Positions 17,029 to 26,432 of a stretch of 64,000 nt of DNA are shown here, piece by piece; position 1 is the first letter of the stretch, and the number at the start of each line of letters is the position of its first letter. The notes under the pieces were generated by a model that saw nothing but the letters and a program-made list of their open reading frames with translations, searched no databases and was not told the DNA's origin. Position numbers and translations under genes: made by a program. Source of the DNA: Caballeronia arvi. Its GTDB lineage: Bacteria > Pseudomonadota > Gammaproteobacteria > Burkholderiales > Burkholderiaceae. Where the stretch lies: the NCBI RefSeq assembly GCF_001544695.2, contig NZ_FCOM02000003.1, forward strand, positions 1 through 64,000. The letters run 5' to 3'.

Positions 17029-18783
17029 TTACCCGAAAGTGAAGCTGAATGCCTGCGCGCCCGGATCGAGAAACTCGATCTCGAAGGTGCGGTCTTCAAC
17101 GGCTCCGCTCTGCCGCACGAGTTGATAAAGACGCGCGCTCGTTACGACACCGCTGCCATCGGCGGCCACATCGGCGCCATGCGATGCGCCCGGCGCGGCG
17201 CCATCGATCGTCACGCGAAAGCGCACCGGCTTGCCGTCCGCCAAAGGCCCGAGCACGAGATGCAAATCGCGCGCATGAAAGCGATACGCGATGCGCGACT
17301 GCGCCCCCGCCGCTACCGCGGCCTCTCCGCCAACGTTCCACTTTCCTGCAAGCGCCCAGTCGTTGAGCGGGAGCTGCGTCGGCAAGGAATAATCTTCGAT
17401 GGCATCGGGCCGCACGCGCTGCGGTGACGTGAAGCCTTGCGCCTGTCTGTAGCCCACATAGGTCTCGCCCGAGCCGATGTTCGCCGGATCGGCCGCCGCC
17501 TGTGCGCCGCTTGCCTGAACCGCCTGGGCATCGTGCACGGGCATCGACTTGCCGTTATCGGCGAGCAGTTGTCGAATCGCATTCTCGGCCTCGCGATAGC
17601 CGCCTTCGCCGAAATGATGGAAGCGCACGCGCCCTTGTGCATCGACGATATAGAACGCTGGCCAGTACTGATTGCCGAATGCGCGCCAGATGCCGTAGTC
17701 GTTGTCGATCGCTACGGGATACTTAATGTTCAGGTTCGCGAGCGCGCGCTTCACGTTGCCCGTATCGTGTTCGAAGCCGAATTCCGGCGTATGCACGCCG
17801 ATCACGACGAGCCCGTCATCGCCATAACGCTGCGCCCACGTCTTGAGATACGGCAGCGTGCGCAGGCAGTTGATGCATGAGTACGTCCAGAAGTTGACGA
17901 CGACGACCTTGCCGCGCAATTCGTTCGCGGACAGCGGCGCGGAGTTGAGCCACGTCGTCGCGCCATCGAGCGACGGCAGCCTGCCTTGCACCGGAAGCGC
18001 GGACTGTGTCGATACGCGCATGATGCGCGCCCTCTGCGATTGAACGGGCGCAGCCTGCTTCGTCTTCAATGTGCCGACGAGCTTGCTCTCGATACCGTTC
18101 GTCGGCGCGCCGGGGATGAGCGCGAGCACGCGCGTGTCGAGACCTGTCGCGATGGCGGCGACCGTCACGAGCACGAGCGCGCCCGTCGCGCGGCGCACAT
18201 GCTCGCCGATGCCGAGCGATCGTTTGAGCGCATCCATCGCGCGCTTGCCGAGGCTCGACGCGACCGCGAGCGAGCTCGCCGCGCCAGCGGCATACGCGAG
18301 GAGCGCGGCAGCGGTATGCCAGTTCGCGCCATGCAGGGCCGCGCCCGTGAGGATGACGCCGAGGATCGGCCCGGCGCACGGCGCCCACAGCAGGCCGGTC
18401 GCGGCGCCCAGCAGCATCGATGAAGCGATGCGGCGCGTCGTGCCCTGCGTTTCCGAACGCGCGACGATGCGGTCCGCGAGCGCCGAAAGCGGACGTGTGA
18501 GCCGGTCGGCGACGGATGGAAACAGAAGCGCCGCGCCGAACAGGGCGAGCGTCGCGAGCGCGATCCAGCGGCCGTACTGGCTCAGTTGCGCGGCGCCCGC
18601 GAGACCGGCGACGCCGAGTCCCGTCACGAGCGCGAACGTGCCCGCAAGCCCGACGAGAAGCGGCAGCCGATCGGTGACGAAGGGCTTGTCCGAGCGCGCG
18701 AACACGAACGGCACGACCGGCAGGATGCACGGGCTCAGCACGGTGAACACGCCGCCGAGAAACGCAATGACGATGAGGGACAT
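17029..18783 (-). CDS. DipZ-type membrane thiol-disulfide protein (CcdA + thioredoxin-like + carbohydrate-binding-like domain)
   Basis: The 584-residue protein has three parts. Residues 1-220 form a CcdA/DsbD-like membrane domain with the reactive cysteines Cys19 (LSPCILP) and Cys136 (APCAGP). Residues about 265-420 form a TlpA/AhpC-type thioredoxin domain with Cys303-x-x-Cys306 (SCINC). Residues about 440-584 form a beta-rich domain. DipZ proteins pass electrons from cytoplasmic thioredoxin across the membrane to periplasmic targets. It is divergent from a stand-alone secreted copy of the thioredoxin domain, suggesting a functional pair. Confidence 0.87.
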   Translation of the reverse strand: MSLIVIAFLGGVFTVLSPCILPVVPFVFARSDKPFVTDRLPLLVGLAGTFALVTGLGVAGLAGAAQLSQYGRWIALATLALFGAALLFPSVADRLTRPLSALADRIVARSETQGTTRRIASSMLLGAATGLLWAPCAGPILGVILTGAALHGANWHTAAALLAYAAGAASSLAVASSLGKRAMDALKRSLGIGEHVRRATGALVLVTVAAIATGLDTRVLALIPGAPTNGIESKLVGTLKTKQAAPVQSQRARIMRVSTQSALPVQGRLPSLDGATTWLNSAPLSANELRGKVVVVNFWTYSCINCLRTLPYLKTWAQRYGDDGLVVIGVHTPEFGFEHDTGNVKRALANLNIKYPVAIDNDYGIWRAFGNQYWPAFYIVDAQGRVRFHHFGEGGYREAENAIRQLLADNGKSMPVHDAQAVQASGAQAAADPANIGSGETYVGYRQAQGFTSPQRVRPDAIEDYSLPTQLPLNDWALAGKWNVGGEAAVAAGAQSRIAYRFHARDLHLVLGPLADGKPVRFRVTIDGAAPGASHGADVAADGSGVVTSARLYQLVRQSGAVEDRTFEIEFLDPGAQAFSFTFG

Positions 18784-19083
18784 GAGATCGGTCTTCCATG
18801 GAAAGCGGTTGGACGGACCGGCATCGAACGCCGGGAAAACGGCACATCAGGCCATGTGACGTATTTCAGCGCCTTCATGTATCGCGGGGATTTCAGAAAG
18901 GGCGCGCGATGCAACGGCGTGTATCGGCCGCGCCGCCGGATACATGCCGATACAAACGCGCGATGCTTTGTATCTCACTGTGTCTGACAGCCTCATCGAC
19001 ACACGGCGATGCAATTCGCCCGCAGACGCGATACATCCGCGCGCTTCAATACGCTTCATCGTCGATACACAAGGAGAACCGTC

Positions 19084-19659
19084 ATGTTCGATCGTCTCAA
19101 GATCGCGGCCGTCGCCACTGCGATGGTCGCCGCGCTCGGCGCTGTCGCCGCGCTCGCTGCAATTTCATCGACCGGCGTCGCGGCCGGCGTGCAAACGACG
19201 CAGCAGACCGGCGCGCAGGCGCCCGACTTCGTCGGCATCGACAACTGGATCAACAGCGCGCCGCTCGATCTCAAGCAGTTGCGCGGCAAGGTCGTGCTCG
19301 TCGATTTCTGGACCTTCGACTGCATCAACTGCGCGCATACGCTGCCGCACGTCAAGGAGCTTTATTCGCGCTATCGCGACAAGGGGCTCGTCGTGGTCGG
19401 TGTGCACACGCCCGAGTACACGTTCGAGCGCGATCTCGGCAATCTTCGGAACGCCGTCAAAAAATATGGAATCGAGTATCCAGTCGCGCAGGACAACCGG
19501 TACGCGACCTGGAACGCGTACAACAACCAGTACTGGCCGGCGCTGTATCTGATCGATCAGAACGGCAAGATCGTCTATAGCCACTTCGGCGAAGGGCGAT
19601 ACGCGCAGACCGAAGACGCGATTCGCGGTCTGCTCGGGTTGAACGAGAAGAAAGGCTGA
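19084..19659 (+). CDS. Secreted thioredoxin-like protein (TlpA/DipZ-domain)
   Basis: The 191-residue protein has an N-terminal hydrophobic signal or anchor (residues 6-28) and a thioredoxin-like domain with the FDCINCAHT active site (CxxC). It is strikingly similar in motif order (GKVVLVDFWTFDCINC; NQYWPALYLID; YSHFGEG) to the middle domain of the divergent DipZ-like protein. It probably acts in the periplasm and may be reduced by DipZ. AAGGAGA precedes the start at 19084. A strong bidirectional terminator follows. Confidence 0.85.
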   Translation: MFDRLKIAAVATAMVAALGAVAALAAISSTGVAAGVQTTQQTGAQAPDFVGIDNWINSAPLDLKQLRGKVVLVDFWTFDCINCAHTLPHVKELYSRYRDKGLVVVGVHTPEYTFERDLGNLRNAVKKYGIEYPVAQDNRYATWNAYNNQYWPALYLIDQNGKIVYSHFGEGRYAQTEDAIRGLLGLNEKKG

Positions 19660-19672
19660 ACGACGCGTTCCG

Positions 19673-19705
19673 AAAAAAAAGCGCGCTCGTGTCGAGCGCG
19701 CTTTT
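19673..19705. terminator. Bidirectional intrinsic terminator
   Basis: GCGCGCTCG (19681-19689) pairs with CGAGCGCGC (19693-19701), flanked by an A-run on the left and T-run on the right. It sits between two convergent genes. Confidence 0.9.
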
Positions 19706-19730
19706 GCGTTCAGTTATTTTCCGGAACGAT

Positions 19731-20690
19731 TCATCCTTGGCGGACGACGGCTTCGGGTGCTTCCCGATCGCGCGTCGCGCCCTGCGCCGGGCGTCCGGCC
19801 CAGTAGCCCGCGAGCATCGATCCGGACAGGTTGTGCCACACCGAGAACAGCGCGCCGGGCAATGCCGCGATCGGCGTGAAATACAGCTTGCCGAGCGTCG
19901 CCGCGAGCCCCGAGTTCTGCATGCCGACTTCGATCGCGAGCGTGCGGCAGACAGCTTCGTCGAAACCGAGCAGCTTGCCGCCCCAATAGCCGCCCAACAA
20001 GCCGATGCCGTTGTGCAGCACCACGCCCACCGCGACGACGAGCCCGACCGACGCAATGCTCTTCTGCGTGCCGCCGACGACCGCGGCGATGATGAGCAGG
20101 ATCGACACCATCGACACGAGCGGCAACGCCCATTCGATCTTGCGCACGAACTTGCCGAAGAGATGATTCACGACGAGGCCGATGACGATCGGCAGCGCGA
20201 CGATCTGCACGATGCTCATCAGCATGCCGTGCACGTCGACGGCGATCGACGCATCGACGTAAAGGCGCGTGAGCAGCGGTGTCGCGAACACGCCGACGAG
20301 CGTCGACAGCGCGCTGATCGTCACGGACAGCGCGACATCGCCGCGCGCGAGATAGATCATCACGTTCGACGCCGTGCCGCTCGCGACGCTGCCGACGAGC
20401 ACCATGCCCGCCATCAGATCGGGCGGCATGCGCAGCGCTTTGGCGATGACCCACGCGGCGAGCGGCATCACGAGGTAATGCAGGACGATGCCCGCCACCA
20501 CGGGTGCAGGTCGCGTGAAGACGCGTTTGAAATCGTCGATGGAGAGCGTGACGCCCATCGACAGCATGATGATCGTGAGAAGCGTCGTGACGTGGGGCGC
20601 GATGCCCGTCACGGATGAAGGCGCGCTATAGGCGACGACGGAGGCCGGCACGGCCCAGAGCGGAAAAAGGCGGGTGATGCGGGCAAGCAT
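19731..20690 (-). CDS. BASS-family (bile acid:sodium symporter-like) transporter
   Basis: The 319-residue membrane protein has about nine to ten hydrophobic helices and the BASS-family features [10 protein letters not shown] near residue 45 and [13 protein letters not shown] near the end. Bacterial members import or export organic acids such as pantoate or pyruvate-like compounds with sodium. The start at ATG 20690 is preceded by GAGGA; an upstream TTG is too close to that site. It stands alone, convergent with the thioredoxin-like gene. Confidence 0.8.
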   Translation of the reverse strand: MLARITRLFPLWAVPASVVAYSAPSSVTGIAPHVTTLLTIIMLSMGVTLSIDDFKRVFTRPAPVVAGIVLHYLVMPLAAWVIAKALRMPPDLMAGMVLVGSVASGTASNVMIYLARGDVALSVTISALSTLVGVFATPLLTRLYVDASIAVDVHGMLMSIVQIVALPIVIGLVVNHLFGKFVRKIEWALPLVSMVSILLIIAAVVGGTQKSIASVGLVVAVGVVLHNGIGLLGGYWGGKLLGFDEAVCRTLAIEVGMQNSGLAATLGKLYFTPIAALPGALFSVWHNLSGSMLAGYWAGRPAQGATRDREAPEAVVRQG

Positions 20691-21014
20691 GAAAAGCAAT
20701 CCTCGAATGGCGTGGCGTGTCGTATGGGTAAGCGGGAAAGCGGCGGCGCGCGGGATGACCGGACAGTCGCAGAACGGACGAAAACGAGCCTTCGTGAGGC
20801 GTATGCCGACCCTCGATGCCGGTGCGCGCGGGTCACGCGCGTGTCGGGCCGGACGGCGGGCAGGCGCCGCATTTTACCCGGCGGGCGGCAGTTTTTCGGA
20901 ATACGCTTAATTCATGCGATTGCGCGATGCGGGCGCGCGGCGTGTCGTCATCATTTGCGGCTAATTCTCGGGCGGCATCATCCGCGTCAAACAACCGCTG
21001 AGAAGGAGATGATC
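20691..21014. other. Divergent intergenic region
   Basis: This 324-bp gap separates the BASS transporter gene from a small membrane-protein gene. No convincing coding frame, palindrome or RNA was seen. It must hold the promoters of both genes. Confidence 0.4.
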
Positions 21015-21524
21015 ATGTCGCTATTCGCCATCATTCAAGGCACGCCGACCTGGGTCTGGGTGCTGCTTGCGTTCCTCGTCTATCGCGGGGTCAAGGCGTT
21101 GCAGACGCAAACGACGCCGCTTTCGAAACTCGCGATCATTCCGCTTATTTTTGCGGGCATGGGCATCGCGCATCTGATTTCCGCGCCGCTCGCGGGCGTG
21201 GCCGCTGTCGCTGCGTGGGTCATCGCGCTGGGCGTCGGGTTCGTCGGCGGCGTGTTCAACGCGAGCCGGACGCGTTACATCGTCGATCCGATTGCGCTGA
21301 CGGTGATGTCGCCGGGTTCGGTCGTTCCGCTTTTGTTGATCCTCGCCACGTTCGCGACGAAGTTCTGGCTCGGCTTCGAACTGGCGACGGTGACGAACGT
21401 CGCGGCGCTCGCGAATTATGTGGTGATCGATGCCGGCGTGTCGGGCGTCGTCGCGGGCATGTTCGCCGGCCGTTTCTACACTTACTGGAAGGCGGTGCAT
21501 GCGCTGCGTGCGTCGTGGGCCTGA
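21015..21524 (+). CDS. Conserved small integral membrane protein
   Basis: The 169-residue protein is mostly hydrophobic, with about five predicted helices, and starts IIQGTPTWVWVLL. Proteins with this start are common in Burkholderiaceae; no function is recognised. AAGGAG lies 6 bp before ATG 21015; an ATG at 21009 is in frame but too close to the ribosome site. It stands alone between a divergent transporter gene and a DUF899 gene. Confidence 0.72.
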   Translation: MSLFAIIQGTPTWVWVLLAFLVYRGVKALQTQTTPLSKLAIIPLIFAGMGIAHLISAPLAGVAAVAAWVIALGVGFVGGVFNASRTRYIVDPIALTVMSPGSVVPLLLILATFATKFWLGFELATVTNVAALANYVVIDAGVSGVVAGMFAGRFYTYWKAVHALRASWA

Positions 21525-21644
21525 TAGCGTGACGCGCATCGGCGGCATTTCGATGTGCGTCACACTTGTTACTCCCCCGCATCCGATTTCGAGTTCAGAC
21601 TAACTCACGGCACACAACGCCCAACTCAGGAGGTTGCCAACGCC

Positions 21645-22439
21645 ATGACTACATCAGACGAAAAAGGAACGACAGCCGCAAAGACCGACATGCGCACGCC
21701 GCCGGTCGTATCGAAAGACGAATGGGAAGCGGCGCGCGAGAAGTTGCTCGTCAAGGAAAAAGCGCACACGCGCGCACGCGACGCGCTCGCCGCCGAGCGC
21801 CGCCGCATGCCGTGGATGGCCGTGAAAACCAACTACATGTTCGAAGGCCCGGACGGCAAGATCGGCTTTCTCGATCTGTTCGATGGCAGGCGCCAGCTGA
21901 TCGTCTATCGCGCTTTCTACGAGCCGGGCGTATTCGGCTGGCCCGAGCATGCGTGCCGCGGCTGCTCGCTGGTCGCCGATCAGGTGGCGCACGTCGCGCA
22001 TCTGAACGCCCGCGACACGACGCTCGTTTTCGTATCGCGCGCGCCGCAGCAGGATATCGCCCGGCTCAAACAACGCATGGGCTGGGATATCCCCTGGTTC
22101 ACGCTGACCGATTCCTTCGATGCCGACTTCAGCGTCGACGAATGGCACGGCACCAACGTGTTCTTCCGCGACGGCGATCGGGTGTTTCGCACCTACTTCC
22201 TCAATAATCGCGGCGACGAGCAGATGGGCAATACGTGGAACTATCTCGACATCACGCCGCTGGGCCGTCAGGAGTTGTGGGAAGACTCGCCCGAAGGTTA
22301 TCCGCAAACGACGACCTACAAGTGGTGGAACTGGCACGACAGTTATGTCGACGATGCGGCTCCGGACAAGAAATGGGTCGAGATATCGGACGCGGGCGAA
22401 GCGGCGTTTCGCGCCGAGAGCGCGAAAAAGAAAACGTGA
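21645..22439 (+). CDS. DUF899-family thioredoxin-like protein
   Basis: The 264-residue protein matches the DUF899 family: RRRMPWMAV, FEGPDGK, the LIVYRAFYEPG strand, the HACRGCS motif (a CxxC at the thioredoxin active-site position), and WNYLDITPLGRQE. These proteins have a thioredoxin fold and are often linked to stress or ArsR-regulated loci, but the reaction is unknown. The start at 21645 has AGGAGG about 11 bp upstream. Confidence 0.82.
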   Translation: MTTSDEKGTTAAKTDMRTPPVVSKDEWEAAREKLLVKEKAHTRARDALAAERRRMPWMAVKTNYMFEGPDGKIGFLDLFDGRRQLIVYRAFYEPGVFGWPEHACRGCSLVADQVAHVAHLNARDTTLVFVSRAPQQDIARLKQRMGWDIPWFTLTDSFDADFSVDEWHGTNVFFRDGDRVFRTYFLNNRGDEQMGNTWNYLDITPLGRQELWEDSPEGYPQTTTYKWWNWHDSYVDDAAPDKKWVEISDAGEAAFRAESAKKKT

Positions 22440-22487
22440 GATTGCAAATTTTTCGACGCAGGTTTTCGATAAACGGAATATCGCTCG

Positions 22488-23351
22488 TCATTCGATCGCG
22501 CCCATGAACGTCAGCCATTCGCCGACGATCGCCTCGGGCGCGTCTTCCTGCATCAGATGTCCCGATCCGGGCACGCGCGTGAAGCGCCCCTGTGCAATGC
22601 GCGACGCCAGTTCGACACCCCGCTCCACCGGTATCCATTCGTCCTCTTCGCCCCAGAGTATCGACACCGGGCACTTCAGTTCGCCGTAGCGCGACTGAAC
22701 CTCATCCGTGTAACGCTGATCCATTTGTGCAATCTGCCGATAAAACGCGGCCTGCCCCTGCTCTCCGGTCCACGGACGCGTGTAGATGCGCAGCGTCTCG
22801 CTGTCCAGACGCCGATGCGCCGCGCCTTGCAGATAGGCATCGAGCATCGCCTGATGCATGTACGGGGGCATGTCCGCGAATGCGGCTTCATGCTGCCGCA
22901 CATGGCGCACGAAGGGCGACCCCCACGGCGCGACGGCGACCGGATCGACGAGCATCAGCGAACGATACGCACAGCCATTCAGCAGCGCGGCCCTGAGCGA
23001 TGTCGCGCCGCCGAAGTCGTGCGCGAGCACATCGGGCAATGCGCCGTCCCAGTTGGCTTGCCAGTGTTCGAGCAATGCCGCGAGCACGCGATTCTGCACG
23101 CCGAGCGACACGTCCTGTCCGTCGTGCATCTCCGACGCGCCGTAACCCAGCAAATCGAAATAGTGCACACGCCGCGAACGTGCCGCGATCGGTGCGATGC
23201 GCCGCCATACCTGCGATGAGAACGGCGTGCCATGCACCATCACCAGCGGCGTGCCCGCGCCGATCACGCCGTAGCGCACGGCTTGTCCCTCGAAGTCGAA
23301 AACATGATCGAGCGGCAATGCATCGCCCGATGGCCGATTCGTTTCGCTCAT
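22488..23351 (-). CDS. Alpha/beta hydrolase with aspartate nucleophile (haloalkane dehalogenase/epoxide hydrolase group)
   Basis: The 287-residue protein has the oxyanion motif HGTP (residues 40-43), a nucleophile elbow AHDFGG with Asp112 instead of serine, an acidic residue in GEEDEW and the catalytic histidine in GSGHLMQED. An aspartate nucleophile points to dehalogenases or epoxide hydrolases. Haloalkane dehalogenases have Trp after the Asp as a halide ligand; here it is Phe, so that activity is uncertain. The start at 23351 follows GGGAGG. It is divergent from the ArsR regulator gene. Confidence 0.78.
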   Translation of the reverse strand: MSETNRPSGDALPLDHVFDFEGQAVRYGVIGAGTPLVMVHGTPFSSQVWRRIAPIAARSRRVHYFDLLGYGASEMHDGQDVSLGVQNRVLAALLEHWQANWDGALPDVLAHDFGGATSLRAALLNGCAYRSLMLVDPVAVAPWGSPFVRHVRQHEAAFADMPPYMHQAMLDAYLQGAAHRRLDSETLRIYTRPWTGEQGQAAFYRQIAQMDQRYTDEVQSRYGELKCPVSILWGEEDEWIPVERGVELASRIAQGRFTRVPGSGHLMQEDAPEAIVGEWLTFMGAIE

Positions 23352-23473
23352 GACGCCTCCCACGGATTTCGATCCACGAGCATAAAACACACTTCGGAAT
23401 GCCGCACTTGACGCCGGCGATCCGTGTTCGTATATTACCGATCAGCTATATAACCAATCGGCCATCGAAACGC

Positions 23474-23836
23474 ATGCGCGAAGAGAACTTGAATCAGGTT
23501 TTCGCGGCACTCGCGGACCCGACGCGCCGCGCGATCGTCGCACGTCTCGCGAGCGGCGAGGCCACCGTGAATGAACTCGCGGAGCCGTTCGAGATGTCGC
23601 AGCCGTCCATTTCCAAGCATCTCAAGGTGCTGGAGCGCGCGGGGCTGATCTCGCGTTCGCGCGCCGCGCAGACCCGCCCGTGCCGGCTGGAGCCTGCCGC
23701 ACTCAGTGACGTCGCGAGCTGGATCGACGCATATCGGTCGATCTGGGAAGACAGCTTCGACAAGCTCGACGCGTTGTTGAAAGCGAAGCCGAAAAAATCA
23801 TCGACATTAAAAGGAACAAAACATGCCGCAAAGTAA
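23474..23836 (+). CDS. ArsR-family regulator
   Basis: The 120-residue protein is a winged-helix repressor of the ArsR/SdpR type (FAALADPTRRAIVARL; VNELAEPFEMSQPSISKHLKV). It lacks an obvious cysteine metal site. Its last 14 bp overlap the following SRPBCC gene, a very common pairing in which the regulator controls the START-like protein. A CCGAT...ATCGG inverted repeat and the AT-rich stretch at about 23433-23462 may be its operator. Confidence 0.85.
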   Translation: MREENLNQVFAALADPTRRAIVARLASGEATVNELAEPFEMSQPSISKHLKVLERAGLISRSRAAQTRPCRLEPAALSDVASWIDAYRSIWEDSFDKLDALLKAKPKKSSTLKGTKHAAK

Positions 23837-24335
23837 CGACACCGCAGCACAAAGCGTGGCTTTCGAAATGAACCGCGTATTCGACGCGCCGCGCGAACGC
23901 GTCTGGCAAGCATGGAGCGACGCGGATCAGATCGCGCGCTGGTGGGGCCCGAAAGGATGCGCGCTGGACTTGCGCCGCTTCGAGTTCCATCCGGGCGGCT
24001 TCTTCCACTACGCGATGAAATTCGCTGGCGCACCCGCAATGTGGGGCCGCTTCAACTATCGCGAGATCGTGGCGCGCGAGCGTATCGTGTGGCTCAACTC
24101 GTTCGCGAACGAGAATTGCGGCATCGCGCGCGCGCCGTTCAGTGAAGATTGTCCGCTGGAAATCGAAAATGTCGTGACGTTCAGCGATGTCGATGGCAAG
24201 ACGCTAGTGGCGCTGCGCGCGAAGCCGTTCGGCGCGATCGAGCAGGAGCAGCGTTATTTCGATAACTTGCGGCCTTCGCTCGAACAAGGCTATGGCGGCA
24301 CGCTGGATCAACTGGCCGACTTCCTGCGCGGCTGA
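23823..24335 (+). CDS. SRPBCC/AHSA1-domain protein
   Basis: The 170-residue protein has the AHSA1/SRPBCC fold signature (RVFDAPRERVWQAWSDADQIARWWGP; a C-terminal helix LEQGYGGTLDQLADFL). This fold binds hydrophobic ligands in a deep pocket; the ligand is unknown. It is translationally coupled to the upstream ArsR gene (14-bp overlap) and ended by a strong terminator. Confidence 0.85.
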   Translation: MPQSNDTAAQSVAFEMNRVFDAPRERVWQAWSDADQIARWWGPKGCALDLRRFEFHPGGFFHYAMKFAGAPAMWGRFNYREIVARERIVWLNSFANENCGIARAPFSEDCPLEIENVVTFSDVDGKTLVALRAKPFGAIEQEQRYFDNLRPSLEQGYGGTLDQLADFLRG

Positions 24336-24337
24336 CA

Positions 24338-24366
24338 AGCGCGCGGCCCCCAAGGGCCGCGCTTGC
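24338..24366. terminator. Intrinsic terminator between convergent genes
   Basis: GCGCGGCCC (24341-24349) pairs perfectly with GGGCCGCGC (24354-24362) around a 4-nt loop. It separates the SRPBCC gene from poxB. Confidence 0.75.
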
Positions 24367-24370
24367 ATAC

Positions 24371-26092
24371 TCAACGCAGGTTCGTGCGCGCGAGCTCGAC
24401 GATCTCATCGCCGCGCCCGCTCAGAATCGCGCGCAGCATATAGAGGCTGAAGCCCTTAGCCTGCGACAACTCGATGGTCGGCGGCATCGCGAGTTCGTGC
24501 TTCGACGTGACCACATCCACGACCGCCGGCCCCTTGTGCGCGAATGCTTCGCGCAACGCGTTCTCGAGCTGCTCCGACTCTTCCACGCGCACCGACCAGA
24601 TACCGGCGCCCTTCGCGATCTGCGCGAAGTCGGTCTTGCTCAGATCGACATTGGTGTCGAGATAGCCGCCCGCCTTCAGTTCCATCGACACGAAGCCGAG
24701 CAGGCTGTTGTTGAACACGACGACCTTGATCGGCAGATCGAGTTGCACGGCCGAGAGAAGATCGCCGAGCAACATCGACAGGCCGCCATCGCCCGATAGC
24801 GACACCACTTGCCGTTGCGGTTGCGCGGCCTGCGCGCCGAGCGCTTGCGGCATCGCGTTGGCCATCGAGCCGTGATTGAACGAGCCGTGCAGCTGACGCT
24901 TGCCGTTCATCGTCAGATAGCGCGCGGCCCAGAGCGTGGGCGTGCCGACGTCCACGGTGAAGATCGCATCCTCGGCCGCGAGTTCATCGACCAGCTTCGT
25001 CAGATATTGCGGATGAATCGGACGGCCCGGCGCGGACGGCGTCGCGAGATCATCGAGATCCTTGCGCGCGGTCGCATAGTGCTTCAGCGCGTTCGCGAGG
25101 AAACGGCGTTCGTTCTTGCGCTGAAGCTTCGGCAAGAGCGCCGCGACCGTCTCCCTGATCGTGCCGACGAGTCCCATCTCCAGCGGCGCGCGCCGCCCGA
25201 GTTGCGAGCCGCGCCAGTCGATCTGTACGATCTTCGCTTTCGGTGGATAGAACGGGCGATACGGAAAATCGCAGCCGAGCAGAAGCAGCGTGTCGCACGA
25301 CATCATCGCGTGATAGCCCGAACTGAAACCGATGAGCCCGGTCATGCCGACATCGAACGGATTGTCGTATTCGATGAACGGCTTGCCGCGCAACGCATGC
25401 ACGATGGGTGCGCCGAGCGTATCGGCGAGCGCGACCACTTCGTCGTGCGACCCCGCGACGCCGCTGCCGCACATGATCGTCACCGCTTCGCAGCCGTTCA
25501 GCAGGTCCGCGAGCTTGTCGAGATCCGCGTCAGCGGGCAGGATCGCGCCGGGCGCGCTCGCGGTCCAGCGAGGCTCGACGTCCGGGCCTTCGCTCAATGC
25601 GATATCGCCCGGCAGCACGATCACTGCGACGCCGCGCTGATCGATCGCTGCGCGCATCGCACGTTCGAGCACGCGCGGAAATTGCGACGCATTCGACACG
25701 AGCTCCACGAAGTGACTGCACTCCTTGAACAACTCCTGCGGGTGCGTTTCCTGGAAATACCCGAGGCCGATTTCCGTCGACGGAATATGCGCGGCGATGG
25801 CGAGCACCGGCTGATGATTGCGATGGCAATCGTAAAGACCATTGATCAGGTGCAGGTTGCCCGGCCCGCAACTGCCCGCGCAGACGGCGAGCTTGCCTGT
25901 CGCGGCAGCGTCCGCGCCCGCGGCGAAAGCGGCCGCCTCTTCATGGCGCGTATGCATCCAGCGGATCGAGCCGACACGATCGAGGCTGAAGGCGAGTCCG
26001 TTCAGGCTGTCGCCCGTCACGCCCCAGATACGTTCCACGCCCGCTGCGGCAAGTGTCTTCGCCAGATAATCGGCAACCGTGCTTTTAGCCAT
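24371..26092 (-). CDS. poxB: Pyruvate dehydrogenase (quinone), thiamine-dependent
   Basis: The 573-residue protein aligns by eye with E. coli PoxB over its whole length: [40 protein letters not shown], and the thiamine diphosphate motif [12 protein letters not shown] followed by NNS. PoxB oxidatively decarboxylates pyruvate to acetate and CO2, passing electrons via FAD to ubiquinone at the membrane. The C-terminal [20 protein letters not shown] membrane-binding region is conserved. GAGGAA precedes the start at 26092. It appears monocistronic. Confidence 0.92.
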   Translation of the reverse strand: MAKSTVADYLAKTLAAAGVERIWGVTGDSLNGLAFSLDRVGSIRWMHTRHEEAAAFAAGADAAATGKLAVCAGSCGPGNLHLINGLYDCHRNHQPVLAIAAHIPSTEIGLGYFQETHPQELFKECSHFVELVSNASQFPRVLERAMRAAIDQRGVAVIVLPGDIALSEGPDVEPRWTASAPGAILPADADLDKLADLLNGCEAVTIMCGSGVAGSHDEVVALADTLGAPIVHALRGKPFIEYDNPFDVGMTGLIGFSSGYHAMMSCDTLLLLGCDFPYRPFYPPKAKIVQIDWRGSQLGRRAPLEMGLVGTIRETVAALLPKLQRKNERRFLANALKHYATARKDLDDLATPSAPGRPIHPQYLTKLVDELAAEDAIFTVDVGTPTLWAARYLTMNGKRQLHGSFNHGSMANAMPQALGAQAAQPQRQVVSLSGDGGLSMLLGDLLSAVQLDLPIKVVVFNNSLLGFVSMELKAGGYLDTNVDLSKTDFAQIAKGAGIWSVRVEESEQLENALREAFAHKGPAVVDVVTSKHELAMPPTIELSQAKGFSLYMLRAILSGRGDEIVELARTNLR

Positions 26093-26432
26093 GATGGTTC
26101 CTCGAAAAAAAGAATGGAGTCCTATGAATGGCGGATTCGCGGACAAGGCACAACACGCGCATGCGCGCCTGATGGCTCGATGCTTGCAGGATCATGAATG
26201 CAGAGGGAGTGTACGCCCGTGAGCTGCGACTTGTCTCGAACCATGCCGAACCCGCATGGCCCGGTCGGCGCGTCAGCGCAAGACGTGCGGGCGATGCAGC
26301 GGGGGCATTCTAAAGCACCGCTCGTGCACTAAATTTCGAGATGCGGCATTAAATGACAAACGCGACAATATGCTCGCGTTGCAATGCGCGCGGCGCACGC
26401 GAAGAGAGTTTCGCGTGCGCCACGTCATGAAA
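26093..26432. other. Intergenic region upstream of poxB
   Basis: This 340-bp gap holds the poxB promoter and a stem-loop at 26392-26421 belonging to the end of the amino-acid-type ABC operon. No gene is supported. Confidence 0.5.
26392..26421 (-). terminator. Stem-loop terminating the uronate-linked ABC operon
   Basis: GGCGCACGCGAA (26392-26403) pairs perfectly with TTCGCGTGCGCC (26410-26421). It starts 11 bp past the stop of the binding-protein gene. There is no marked U-run. Confidence 0.65.

Noticed and set aside
22488..23351. Naming the hydrolase a haloalkane dehalogenase
   Set aside because: The Asp nucleophile is followed by Phe instead of the halide-binding Trp, so the activity is not supported.
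24809..26197. 462-codon plus-strand frame opposite poxB
   Set aside because: It is antisense to a complete PoxB and has no recognisable protein features.
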